Shown piece by piece: positions 18,658 through 27,555 of a stretch of DNA of 64,000 nucleotides. The DNA comes from Qipengyuania algicida (GTDB lineage Bacteria > Pseudomonadota > Alphaproteobacteria > Sphingomonadales > Sphingomonadaceae): NCBI RefSeq assembly GCF_009828025.1, contig NZ_WTYA01000007.1:150545-214544 (forward strand). The letters run 5' to 3'. The number at the start of each line of letters is the position of its first letter. Position 1 is the first letter of the stretch. The notes below the pieces were generated by a model that saw nothing but the letters and a program-made list of their open reading frames with translations, did no database searches and was not told the DNA's origin. Made by a program: the position numbers and the translations under genes.

Positions 18658-20181
18658 ATGCGCAAACTGTCCCTGTTCGCCGCGACGGCCTTGTTCGCCC
18701 TTTCGCCCGTTTTCGCCCAGACATCACCAGTACCTTCGCCCGACGGCCCGAGCGCTCCCATTGCGCCAGCTTTGCCTGCACAGGCGCAGGACCCGGCGCT
18801 GCTGCAAAAAGTGCAGGCGATCCTGGCGGCTGCCCCGGCGGGCACGCGTTTCGGGCTGCTGGTCGAAACGCTCGATGGGAAACCGGTCATCTCGATCGCA
18901 CCCGATCAGCGGTTCATGCCCGCGTCGAACACCAAGGTCTTCACCACTGCGGCAACCTATGCGCGGCTCCCCGCGCTGCAAGCGAGCGCGCAGGGCACCG
19001 GCGTCAGGCTGGAACGGGGAAGCCATGGGTTGAACAACGTCGTGATCGAGGGGCGCGGTGATCCGGATCTCTCTTCGGCTGCCGATTGCACGCAGGATTG
19101 CCTTGCGACGTTGGCCGATGCCATCGCCGCACGCACTCGGCATGTTGGCGATATCATTGGCGATGACACCTTCTATCCCGATGACCGCTGGAGTCCGGGG
19201 ATGAGCTGGAACAATATGCCGTTCACATGGGGCACCGGGATTTCGGCTCTGACGCTGGACAACAATGAGTTTGCGCTGACGGTGACGCCGGGCGCCGTGG
19301 CGAAGCTACCGCGAGTTGCCGGGGATGGCTATTTCACCTTGCAGAACGATGCGCAGACGGTCGCTGGCGACAAGTCGGATATCGGCTTGTGGCGAATGCC
19401 GGGTAGCCGCGTGTTGCGAATATCAGGAACGGTTGCTGCGGGTGCCAAGCCCGATGTGGTGCACCTCGGCATCGACGATCCGGCGGAATATGCAGCGTTT
19501 CGGTTCAAGCAATTGCTCGAGGCGCGCGGGGTCAAGGTGAGGGGCCGGGTGCTCACGCGGCATCGCCCTTTATCGCCACTTGATGATCCGGAAACGCGTG
19601 GCGATGCTCCGGTTCCCGCCACACCCCAACTGCCGATGCTGGCACAATTGCCCGCACCCTCGCTGGCCGAGGATGTCCACCTGACCAACAAGGTCAGCCA
19701 GAACCTCCATGCCGAGCTGATGATGCGGCGGCTGGGCAAGATCGTCGGCAGCGGTTCGATCGCCGATGGCGAAGTTCAGTTGACGCAGACACTGACGGAA
19801 GCGGGCGTGCCGCAGGGCGGTTATTACTTCGCCGATGGCTCGGGCATGTCGTCCTATAATCGCGTGACACCCCGGACGACCGTCACCCTGCTGCGGTGGA
19901 TCGTCAAACAGCCGTGGAGTGCGGCATGGCGCGCGAGCCTGCCGCTCGGGGGTGAGGACGGAACGCTCGGGCGGAGGTTCAGGGACACGCCGCTCGACGG
20001 CAAGATCAGCGCCAAGACCGGGTCGATCAACGCCTCACGTGCACTTTCGGGCTATATGCCGGGCGCGAGCGGGCAGACGCTCGTCTTGTCGATCTTCGCC
20101 AACGACATCCCGCCCAAAGGCGAGAGGGCTGCCATCGCTGCGATGGACGCATCATTGCTGGCAATTGCCGCTGCCAATTGA
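18658..20181 (+). CDS. dacB: D-alanyl-D-alanine carboxypeptidase/endopeptidase (PBP4 type)
   Basis: The 507-residue periplasmic penicillin-binding protein of family S13 has a signal peptide (MRKLSLFAATALFALSPVFAQ). Catalytic motifs are SxxK as SNTK (Ser90, Lys93), SxN in DGSGMSSYN and KTG as AKTGSIN (Lys near 453). Such enzymes trim or open peptidoglycan cross-links and thereby generate recyclable muropeptides. A Pro-rich linker follows the signal. It is divergent from the kinase gene, with 164 bases between. Confidence 0.93.
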   Translation: MRKLSLFAATALFALSPVFAQTSPVPSPDGPSAPIAPALPAQAQDPALLQKVQAILAAAPAGTRFGLLVETLDGKPVISIAPDQRFMPASNTKVFTTAATYARLPALQASAQGTGVRLERGSHGLNNVVIEGRGDPDLSSAADCTQDCLATLADAIAARTRHVGDIIGDDTFYPDDRWSPGMSWNNMPFTWGTGISALTLDNNEFALTVTPGAVAKLPRVAGDGYFTLQNDAQTVAGDKSDIGLWRMPGSRVLRISGTVAAGAKPDVVHLGIDDPAEYAAFRFKQLLEARGVKVRGRVLTRHRPLSPLDDPETRGDAPVPATPQLPMLAQLPAPSLAEDVHLTNKVSQNLHAELMMRRLGKIVGSGSIADGEVQLTQTLTEAGVPQGGYYFADGSGMSSYNRVTPRTTVTLLRWIVKQPWSAAWRASLPLGGEDGTLGRRFRDTPLDGKISAKTGSINASRALSGYMPGASGQTLVLSIFANDIPPKGERAAIAAMDASLLAIAAAN

Positions 20182-20193
20182 GGCAGGCAGCAG

Positions 20194-22575
20194 TCAGCTG
20201 GATGTTGGGATAAGCTGAAGTTCGCTATTGCGGCTCGCTGCTACGGCTGCGGGGCTGAAATCCATCGGCTGCATATCGCCGTCGAGCCACGGTCGATAGA
20301 AATCCCGATAATGCGGCGATGCGGGATCGATCGACTGACCGGGCAGCAGCAGGAAGCGGCTTCGATCCCAATCGCCGACATCGGCGGCGAACAGGAAGCT
20401 GGCGCCATGCCGGACGTCCCACCCATGCTGTGCTCGCAATCCGCGGGCCATCACCGTGGTGGCATCTCCGCCCGAGCGACCGCCGTCGATGGCCGGAAAG
20501 GTCTCGGCGATACCAGACACTGGCGCGAGCGGATGGGTAATTTCGACGCGATGAAGATCGCCCCAGCGCCATTTTTTCGGGTCGTCTCCTGCCAGCTCGA
20601 ATGCCTTTGCCCATGCTGCGGCGAGGGCGCGATTCATCAACTCATCGCGTTTCGCCGCAGGCTGATCGCCAAGGCGCGGATCGAGATTCGTCAACACGTC
20701 CAGCATGACTGAGAGGTTGATTGTCGGGACCAGCTCTTGCGCTGCTTGCGGGATGATCGCCTGATGCAATGCCCGCCGAATTTCCGGCAGGAACATTTCA
20801 TAGAGCAGCGCAGCGGCGCTGTCCGTGCCGATCTCGCAATCCCAAGCCCGCAGCATATCGGCTGCCGCTTGTGCGTCGGGTGTAGGTTGCGCTGGAAGCA
20901 ATGCCTTGAACGCACGAGCAGGCAAGGACTGCACATCGTGCATCAGGGCGATACTGTCGGCAATCGAGTGCTTGTCCTGCTTGCTCAGCACTTCCGCGAT
21001 CCGATCATGGCGATAGGGATCGTTCCAGGTGAAGCTGAGCGGCTTTTCCTTGATCGGGTAGCTCGCCGGAACATTGTAGGCATTGGCCGACGCGATCCAG
21101 CCCTGCTCGGGATTGACGATGCTCGGCATCTCGTCGAGCTGCACAAGTCCGTCCCAGTCATACCGCCCGTCTCCGGGAACTGGAAACAGCCCGTCGTGGC
21201 CTTTGCGACGCGGTGTGAAACCGATGGCGTGCCAGGCGATATTCCCGTCCACGTCGGCATAGTGGAGATTGGTGGGCGAGACATGGAGCTTGAACGCCTC
21301 CAGCAAATCGTCCCAGCCATGCGCAAGGTCGATCGCGACGATGGCGAAGCGCATATTCGCGCCCGGCAACATGCTGACGGTGGCGGCCGCGACCGCGCGG
21401 TTCTTGTCTGGCTCGTCAGCGATCACCGGTCGACCATCGGCATAGTGCATGGTGACGGTCTCGGCCGTGGCGCCCTTGACTGAAATGAGCTCCTCGAAGG
21501 TATCGAACGCCTCCCATTCGCCGTTGCGATAATAACGACCGGGGTCGTCGGGCTTCGTGTCGAGGATATAGAGGTCGGTTTGGTCGATATGGAAATTGGT
21601 TCGCCCGAAGGCAAAACGGTCCGTGTGACCCTGCATGATGCCGGGCAGGCCGGGATAGCCAGCGCCCATTACATCCAGACCCGGTGCGGTCAGGTGGACG
21701 ACGTGGCGCGGGCTGAATCCGCCGATCGAAAGATGCGGATCGTTGGCGAGGATCGGCCGCCCGGTGGCGGTGTGCGATCCGGCGACCGTCCACGCATTGC
21801 TGCCCTGGTTGGCAAGGTCTGACAGCATGGCTGCGCGGTCGAGGCTGGCGAGTTGCGGCTGCTCGAAAGATGGTGCCTGCAAATCGCCCAGAACGCCGAG
21901 GTCATCCTTGCTGACGGCATGGACGTCCAGCCCCTCGGGCACGGTCAACGTGTGTGCCGGGCGCAGCGGTTCGAGGTAATTGTCGTATTCCAGCAGGTCG
22001 CGCGCAGCCAGCATTGCGCGGCGGATCTCGTCGTCGACATTGCTTGTCGCGAGCCCGCGGATGGTGACGAGTTCGCGCAAATCCCAAATCAGCGGCGTGA
22101 TACCGAGAATGGCATATTCTGGCGTAAGCAGGCTCGGATCCGCGCGCGTCTCTGCGATGCGTGCATTGATGCCATCAACATACCCGCCAACACATTCGCG
22201 CACTTCATCCGGAATACCTGCCAGCTCGGCATTCACATCGCCGCGATAATGGAACAGCCGCGCAGCGCGATCTCCGGCAAGGAAGGCGGGACCAAACACC
22301 TCGGCCATGCGCCCAAGCTGCTGGCGGTGATCGAGGTCGATCTGGAACAGCCGGTCGCGAGCAACGAGATAGCCTTGCGCAAAGAAGGCGTCTCGTTTCG
22401 ATTCGGCGCGGACGTGGGGAATTCCGCGCTCGTCTTCGATAATATGGATTTTTCCGTGCAGTCCCGCGAGCAGGTGGCCACCCTCAGCGTGTCCCGTAGT
22501 ACCGGCCATGCTTCCCCCTGCCTTCAGTCCAGCAATCATGCCAACAGAAGCGAGCAACATCGATCTTCGTTGCAT
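20194..22575 (-). CDS. Penicillin-acylase-family N-terminal-nucleophile hydrolase
   Basis: The 793-residue precursor belongs to the Ntn-hydrolase penicillin amidase family (penicillin G, cephalosporin and acyl-homoserine-lactone acylases). I chose the ATG at 22575, which gives MQRRSMLLASVGMIAGLKAG, a Tat-like signal peptide. The autoprocessing site is GSNAW, with Ser259 expected to become the N-terminal nucleophile of the beta chain. HGIPHV-type alpha-chain features (ERGIPHVRAESKRDAFFAQGYL) and GGRSGGDATT near the C-terminus also fit. It would act in the periplasm on N-acyl compounds. Whether it acts on N-acyl amino acids, lactones or beta-lactams is not decidable here; its neighbour is an N-acyl-D-amino-acid deacylase. 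Confidence 0.9.
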   Translation of the reverse strand: MQRRSMLLASVGMIAGLKAGGSMAGTTGHAEGGHLLAGLHGKIHIIEDERGIPHVRAESKRDAFFAQGYLVARDRLFQIDLDHRQQLGRMAEVFGPAFLAGDRAARLFHYRGDVNAELAGIPDEVRECVGGYVDGINARIAETRADPSLLTPEYAILGITPLIWDLRELVTIRGLATSNVDDEIRRAMLAARDLLEYDNYLEPLRPAHTLTVPEGLDVHAVSKDDLGVLGDLQAPSFEQPQLASLDRAAMLSDLANQGSNAWTVAGSHTATGRPILANDPHLSIGGFSPRHVVHLTAPGLDVMGAGYPGLPGIMQGHTDRFAFGRTNFHIDQTDLYILDTKPDDPGRYYRNGEWEAFDTFEELISVKGATAETVTMHYADGRPVIADEPDKNRAVAAATVSMLPGANMRFAIVAIDLAHGWDDLLEAFKLHVSPTNLHYADVDGNIAWHAIGFTPRRKGHDGLFPVPGDGRYDWDGLVQLDEMPSIVNPEQGWIASANAYNVPASYPIKEKPLSFTWNDPYRHDRIAEVLSKQDKHSIADSIALMHDVQSLPARAFKALLPAQPTPDAQAAADMLRAWDCEIGTDSAAALLYEMFLPEIRRALHQAIIPQAAQELVPTINLSVMLDVLTNLDPRLGDQPAAKRDELMNRALAAAWAKAFELAGDDPKKWRWGDLHRVEITHPLAPVSGIAETFPAIDGGRSGGDATTVMARGLRAQHGWDVRHGASFLFAADVGDWDRSRFLLLPGQSIDPASPHYRDFYRPWLDGDMQPMDFSPAAVAASRNSELQLIPTSS

Positions 22576-22700
22576 CCAATGCGCTCCGGTCACGGCAAAA
22601 CTTCTGCCAATGCTAGGGGCAGCGGCGCAATCCGCGCGAATAGATAGGCGAAGGTGGGCCATAGCCGGTGGTTATTCCGGCTCCGGTTGCGGGAAATGTG

Positions 22701-24407
22701 TCAGGGGCAATCAGGCACCGATTTGCGCAACAGCACACGTCCGGCGGTGGCGCCTGTCGTCTTGCTGTCAGACACCGCCAGCTTGCCGTTCACGAACAGC
22801 GCCTTGACCCCGACACTCAGTTCGCGCGGATGCACATAGGTGGCGCGAGGTGCGTAGGTCTTGGGATCGAACACCAGCACATCGGCAAAATTACCCGGCT
22901 TGAGATAACCGCGCTTCTCGATGCCGTAGATGTCCGCCGTTTTGCCGGTCGACTGGCGAATGAACTGGCCGAGCGTCAGCGTGTGGTTGTCCAGCACATA
23001 TTTGCGATACTTCTTGGGGAAGGTCGCGAACATGCGCGGGTGGCCGTTCGATCCGTCGGACGAGGTGACGACCCACGGTTGCTTCATGAACAGCTCGACA
23101 TCGCTTTCGGCCATGTTGAAGGATGCGACATCCATCCCGCCGCCACCCTTGGCGAGGCTTGTGCGCATGATCTTCACCGCCGCATCGATCGGCGAAATCC
23201 GCCAGACTTCGGCCATCTGTGCCAGCGTCTTGCCGGTCCATGGCTCATCCTGCGAGGTGAGCAGCATCGACGATGCCCCGCCACGTCGGCGCAAGTTTTC
23301 GACCATGGCTTTCTTGATCTTCGCCAGCTGTAACGGATCGTCCAGTCTCTTTGCCAAAGCCTTGCTGCCACCATCGTTGGCCCAGACCGGAAGCAAGGAG
23401 GCATCGACGCTCGTCCCGGAGGCCAGCCAAGGATATTGGTCTGCGGTGACCTTGAGGCCTTCCTTGCGCGCGGCATCGATCAGGGCGATCACCTGCGGCG
23501 CTTCGCCTTGCACGTCCACGCCCAGTGCCTTGATATGCGCGAAATGGACCGGCATTCCCGCCTCACGCCCGATGCGCAGCACTTCCTTGACCGAGTTGAG
23601 CAAGCCGATCGTATAGGATGATTCGTCGCGCTGGTGGGTGTCGTACATTCCTCCACGCTTGGCCGCTTCCTTGGCCACCGCGATCACTTCATCTGTCTTG
23701 GCGAAGCTCTGCGGGGCGTAAAACAGGCCCGTAGAAAAGCCGCGTGCGCCCTCACACATGGCGTTGGCGACGAGCTGCTTCATCTCACCCAGTTCCTTCG
23801 CAGTCGGAGCACGATCGGCCTGACCCAGAACACGGCTGCGCACGGCTCCGAAGCCGACGAAGGGAATGACATTGGTGCCGACCCGCGCCTTCGTCAGCTT
23901 GCTGGCGTAGTCCGTGACATCGGGCGTGCCTCCGCCATCCACGCCAACCACCACGGTGCTGACCCCCTGATCGAGCCAGGCGGCATTGACCCGCTCGGCC
24001 CGGGTCGGGGCCTCAAGGAAAACATCGGCGTGCGTATGCGCGTCGATAAAGCCGGGGGTGACGATCATGCCCTTGGCCTTGATCGTTTTGGTTGCCTCGA
24101 TCGCGCGATGGGGCCCGACATAGGTGATGTGATCACCCACCAGCGCAACGTCTCCGACGAAAGGTGCTTTCCCGCTGCCATCGTAGATCGTGCCGCCTTC
24201 AATCAGGACGTCGACTGTTGGCGATGGCGCGGCATGCGCTGCGATCCCGCCGAGGAGGCCGATCGCGATGACGGCTATCGAAGCGTGAAAGGGTCCGCGG
24301 TGACGGGCTGAGATCAAGGGCAAGTCGAAAACTCCGGCTGGGCAGGGCTGGACGCGCCCCTGTTCATTTCCCCTGCGAAGTTCCGCGAAAGTGGGGGTAA
24401 TGTCCAT
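22701..24407 (-). CDS. N-acyl-D-amino-acid deacylase (D-aminoacylase family)
   Basis: The amidohydrolase removes N-acyl groups from D-amino acids. Metal and catalytic motifs are GFIDAHTHADVF, VHFAHIKALGVD and VTSSDGSNGHPRMFATFP. A hydrophobic signal segment (FHASIAVIAIGLLGGIAAHA) lies about 35 residues after the first candidate start, so export is likely. The start is uncertain: the ATG at 24407 gives a long n-region, whereas a TTG at 24323 has a GGAG at suitable spacing and gives a normal signal peptide. It is divergent from a LysR gene and close to the DgcN/DgcA pair, which supports N-acetyl-D-glutamate or similar as substrate. Confidence 0.87.
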   Translation of the reverse strand: MDITPTFAELRRGNEQGRVQPCPAGVFDLPLISARHRGPFHASIAVIAIGLLGGIAAHAAPSPTVDVLIEGGTIYDGSGKAPFVGDVALVGDHITYVGPHRAIEATKTIKAKGMIVTPGFIDAHTHADVFLEAPTRAERVNAAWLDQGVSTVVVGVDGGGTPDVTDYASKLTKARVGTNVIPFVGFGAVRSRVLGQADRAPTAKELGEMKQLVANAMCEGARGFSTGLFYAPQSFAKTDEVIAVAKEAAKRGGMYDTHQRDESSYTIGLLNSVKEVLRIGREAGMPVHFAHIKALGVDVQGEAPQVIALIDAARKEGLKVTADQYPWLASGTSVDASLLPVWANDGGSKALAKRLDDPLQLAKIKKAMVENLRRRGGASSMLLTSQDEPWTGKTLAQMAEVWRISPIDAAVKIMRTSLAKGGGGMDVASFNMAESDVELFMKQPWVVTSSDGSNGHPRMFATFPKKYRKYVLDNHTLTLGQFIRQSTGKTADIYGIEKRGYLKPGNFADVLVFDPKTYAPRATYVHPRELSVGVKALFVNGKLAVSDSKTTGATAGRVLLRKSVPDCP

Positions 24408-24422
24408 ATCAGGGCTTGCGGC

Positions 24423-24439
24423 CCGGCATAGCCTGCCGG
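24423..24439. promoter_or_regulatory. Inverted repeat in the LysR/deacylase intergenic region
   Basis: CCGGCATAGCCTGCCGG has perfect 6-base arms around a 5-base centre. It lies between the divergent deacylase and LysR genes, 51 bases upstream of the LysR ATG, the place and shape expected for a LysR-family recognition site. Binding is inferred. Confidence 0.4.
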
Positions 24440-24489
24440 AATGTCCGCCGTGCTTGGGATCGTCAATGAGCATGTAAGGTCGGTAGTCG

Positions 24490-25374
24490 ATGAATTTGCG
24501 CCAGATCGAGATTTTCCACGCGGTTTACCTGCACGGCACGGTGAGCGCGGCGGCGCGTGCACTGAATGTGTCGCAACCTTCGGTGACCAAGGTCCTGCGC
24601 CATGCGGAAAGGTCCATCGGCTTGCCGCTGTTCGAGCGGGCAAAAGGTCGTCTGGTGCCCACGCAGGATGCACGCACCCTGTTCGAGGAAGTGTCCGACA
24701 TTCAGGACCGCGTGCGTTCGTTCCGGCGCGCTTGCCAGAACCTACGCCAGGGCGAGGGCAGCGTGTTGCGCATCTCCGCTTTGCCGTCGCTCGGGCTTGG
24801 CGCGATCCCCGAAGCGGTGGCGCGCTACATGGCGGGGCACGAGCACATATTGTTCGATCTCCAGACCTCGCATCATGACGAGATCCTGCGGCGCCTCTAC
24901 GAACGCGAAACCGATATCGCGATCAGCTTCGACGTGCCTGCCTCCGCCCCAGTCTCGCACCAGGTGATCGGCGAGGGCGAGCTGGTCGTGTTGTTCCGCG
25001 AAGAGGATTATCCCGACGCGCCGCCACGCATTCATCTAGAGGATTTGCGCGATCGCAACTTCATCAGCCCGGTCCAGAGTGGCCCGATCGGCGATATGCT
25101 TGCAGCCGAACTCGACCGGCTGGATGTAAGCCTGACCGAAACGATTTCCGCCCGCACGTACTACATCGCCGCCGCATTGGTCCGCGCGGGGCTTGGTATG
25201 GCCATCGTTGACAATTTCACCGCCGAAGCCTCGCTCGCCGCGGGGCTCGCAAACCGGCCTTTGCAACCGGCACTGACCTTCAACGTCAATGCGGTGCATC
25301 TGGAAAACCGACCACCACCCCATGCTGCGACGGATTTTCTCTCCCTGCTGGCAGAGGTGATGGAGGAACTCTAG
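24490..25374 (+). CDS. LysR-family transcriptional regulator, DgcR-like
   Basis: The 294-residue protein has an N-terminal winged helix-turn-helix (MNLRQIEIFHAVYLHGTVSAAARALNVSQPSVTKVLRHAE; here only described in part) and a periplasmic-binding-like effector domain from about residue 90. It is divergent from the D-aminoacylase gene and lies 103 bases upstream of the DgcN-like gene. LysR regulators next to dgcN/dgcA in marine proteobacteria sense D-glutamate, so this is a good candidate for the local regulator. Confidence 0.85.
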   Translation: MNLRQIEIFHAVYLHGTVSAAARALNVSQPSVTKVLRHAERSIGLPLFERAKGRLVPTQDARTLFEEVSDIQDRVRSFRRACQNLRQGEGSVLRISALPSLGLGAIPEAVARYMAGHEHILFDLQTSHHDEILRRLYERETDIAISFDVPASAPVSHQVIGEGELVVLFREEDYPDAPPRIHLEDLRDRNFISPVQSGPIGDMLAAELDRLDVSLTETISARTYYIAAALVRAGLGMAIVDNFTAEASLAAGLANRPLQPALTFNVNAVHLENRPPPHAATDFLSLLAEVMEEL

Positions 25375-25434
25375 GACGATTCCATAGGATCAAGCTATAG
25401 GGTCGGGGGCGTGCGTTGTATGGGCGCAGCCGCA

Positions 25435-25446
25435 CTATCGCGATAG
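25435..25446. promoter_or_regulatory. 12-bp palindrome upstream of the DgcN-like gene
   Basis: CTATCGCGATAG is a perfect palindrome 31 bases before the ATG at 25478. It could be an operator for the adjacent LysR protein or chance in GC-rich DNA. Confidence 0.25.
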
Positions 25447-25477
25447 GCTTTGTGGCCTGTTGGGGGATAGCGATACG

Positions 25478-26509
25478 ATGACCATACCCACGCCCTATCT
25501 GCTGTATCTCGGCGATTCGGCCGATCCTGCCGACGTGAAGACTTCGCGCGGCATTGCGGCCTTCCGTCCGGATGTCTGCGTCGGTGAGTTCCGCCATGAA
25601 GATTGCGCGCTGACACTGAACCTGCCGCGCATGGGCTTTGAACAGGCGGTGGCGGCTGGTGCGAAAACGCTTGTCCTCGGTGTGGCCAATGCCGGAGGAA
25701 AGCTTGGAGAAGCGTTGATCGAGGATGCGCTCGCTGCTCTCAAGGCTGGACTCGATATTGCTGCTGGGCTGCACCAGCGCCTGGCAAACGAGCCCCGCCT
25801 TGCCGAAGCCGCACTGAAACACGGCAGGACCCTGCACGACGTGCGCGTACCGGCGAGCGACATTCCGGTCGGGACGGGCTTCCCGCGAGCAGGCAATCGC
25901 CTGCTGACCGTCGGAACCGACTGCTCGGTCGGCAAGATGTACACATCGCTAAGCCTCGTCGATGGACTGCGGGCGAGGGGCGTTTCGGCGGATTTCCGGG
26001 CGACCGGTCAGACCGGCATTCTGGTGTCGGGCAACGGCGTCCCGCTCGACGCGGTCGTGGCCGATTTCATGTCCGGCTCCATCGAGCAGCTTGCACCAGC
26101 CCGAAATGACGATGGCTGGGACGTGATCGAAGGGCAGGGATCGCTGTTTCACCCATCCTTCGCAGGTGTGTCCATGGGCCTGCTGCATGGCGCGCAGCCT
26201 GCTGCCTTGGTGATGTGCCATGATCCTTCGCGCGCGCATTTGCGCGGTATACCGGGACGCAGCTTGCCCGATGTTGCCGAATGTCTTGCCGCCAACCTCG
26301 AGGCGGCGCGTCTCACCAGCCCGAACGTGCGTGCGGTGGGCGTCGCGCTCAACACATCGGCAATGGACGAAGACAGCGCCAGACGCGCTTGCGAGACGAT
26401 TGGCGCGGCAGTGCAACTGCCATGCAGCGATCCTTATCGTATGGGCGTTGACAGCATTCTTGACCGTCTGCTGGAGAGTGGCAAGTCATCGGTAGAGGTT
26501 GCCGCGTAG
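25478..26509 (+). CDS. dgcN: DUF1611-family protein, DgcN-like D-glutamate N-acetyltransferase
   Basis: The 343-residue protein is a DUF1611 member: NAD-binding-like N-terminal half and a C-terminal P-loop-like domain with TVGTDCSVGKMYTSL and VIEGQGSLFHPSFAGVS. DgcN acetylates D-glutamate to N-acetyl-D-glutamate as the first step of the DgcN-DgcA route. The ATG at 25478 follows a GGGGG ribosome-binding site; a TTG at 25460 is less likely. It is followed 9 bases later by the epimerase gene, forming the diagnostic pair. The acetyltransferase role is inferred from the pairing and family knowledge. Confidence 0.85.
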   Translation: MTIPTPYLLYLGDSADPADVKTSRGIAAFRPDVCVGEFRHEDCALTLNLPRMGFEQAVAAGAKTLVLGVANAGGKLGEALIEDALAALKAGLDIAAGLHQRLANEPRLAEAALKHGRTLHDVRVPASDIPVGTGFPRAGNRLLTVGTDCSVGKMYTSLSLVDGLRARGVSADFRATGQTGILVSGNGVPLDAVVADFMSGSIEQLAPARNDDGWDVIEGQGSLFHPSFAGVSMGLLHGAQPAALVMCHDPSRAHLRGIPGRSLPDVAECLAANLEAARLTSPNVRAVGVALNTSAMDEDSARRACETIGAAVQLPCSDPYRMGVDSILDRLLESGKSSVEVAA

Positions 26510-26518
26510 CAGCATGTC

Positions 26519-27517
26519 ATGAGCCGCAAACTGACCATTGCCAGCGAATCCCTGCCGCTTTCCCGCCCGTTCCGCATTTCGCGCGGGGTGAAGAGTGCAG
26601 CCGACGTGGTCGTTGCAATGGTCGAGCAGGACGGTGTGGTCGGGCGCGGCGAATGCGTTCCCTATCCCCGGTATAACGAAACCGTCGAGACGACCGTCGC
26701 GGCGATCGGCAAGCAGCGTGAAGCGATCGAGGCCGGCGCCGGGCGGGATGACTTGCTCCGGTCAATGCGCGCCGGCGCGGCGCGCAATGCCCTCGACTGC
26801 GCCCTGTGGGATCTCGAACTGCGCTTGTCCGGGCAGGATATTTTTTCTGCCCTTGGCTTGCCCCGCCCTGAGCGCATCGCAACTGCGATGACGGTGGGGC
26901 TGGATCGGCCGGACAGGATGGCGATAGCGGCCAGGGACTTGGCCGATGTTCCACTTATCAAGGTGAAGGTCGACGCCAGTGATCCTGCGGCGCAATTGCT
27001 TGCCGTTCGTTCGGCAGCACCCGGACCGAAGATGATTGTCGATCCCAATGAAAGCTGGTCGATGGCAGAAGTTGACGGCCTGCAGGACCTGATGATCGAA
27101 CTGCGGGTGGGCCTTCTCGAACAACCCTTGCCATCTGCAGATGACGCCGAGTTGCAAGGCTATCTTTCGCGTATCCCTGTTGCTGCGGATGAATCCCTGC
27201 ACACCGTCGCGGACATCGGCAGCCTGCCCGATGGATACGGTGTTGCGAACATCAAGCTCGACAAGGCGGGCGGGCTGACGGCGGCGCTCGCGCTGGCAGA
27301 TGCCGCGAAGGCGAGGGGAATGGAGTTGATGATCGGCTGCATGATCTCGTCCTCCCTATCCATCGCACCTGCGCTGGTGCTGGCTGCACGTTGCTCCTTC
27401 GTCGATCTAGATGGCCCGCTATGGCTGGCGCACGACAGGGCCGGCGGTGTCGGGGGAGACGCTGGCTATCTCACCGGCCCGGCAACGGGTTTTTGGGGGG
27501 AGCCGCGCAGCCGATAG
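26519..27517 (+). CDS. dgcA: Enolase-superfamily epimerase, DgcA-like (Ala-D/L-Glu epimerase family)
   Basis: The 332-residue protein is a muconate-lactonizing-type enolase-superfamily enzyme. Catalytic lysines are seen in LIKVKVD and in NIKLDKAGG, and metal ligands in IVDPNESW, LLEQPLPS and AADESL; the C-terminal GCMISSSLSIAPA is typical of dipeptide epimerases. With DUF1611 upstream it fits DgcA, converting N-acetyl-D-glutamate to N-acetyl-L-glutamate. The alternative, Ala-D/L-Glu epimerase in murein-peptide recycling, also fits this neighbourhood, and the enzyme could do both. Confidence 0.88.
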   Translation: MSRKLTIASESLPLSRPFRISRGVKSAADVVVAMVEQDGVVGRGECVPYPRYNETVETTVAAIGKQREAIEAGAGRDDLLRSMRAGAARNALDCALWDLELRLSGQDIFSALGLPRPERIATAMTVGLDRPDRMAIAARDLADVPLIKVKVDASDPAAQLLAVRSAAPGPKMIVDPNESWSMAEVDGLQDLMIELRVGLLEQPLPSADDAELQGYLSRIPVAADESLHTVADIGSLPDGYGVANIKLDKAGGLTAALALADAAKARGMELMIGCMISSSLSIAPALVLAARCSFVDLDGPLWLAHDRAGGVGGDAGYLTGPATGFWGEPRSR

Positions 27518-27555
27518 CGCTTGCCAAGCGCTGCCATTCACGCGAGCGGAGGGCG

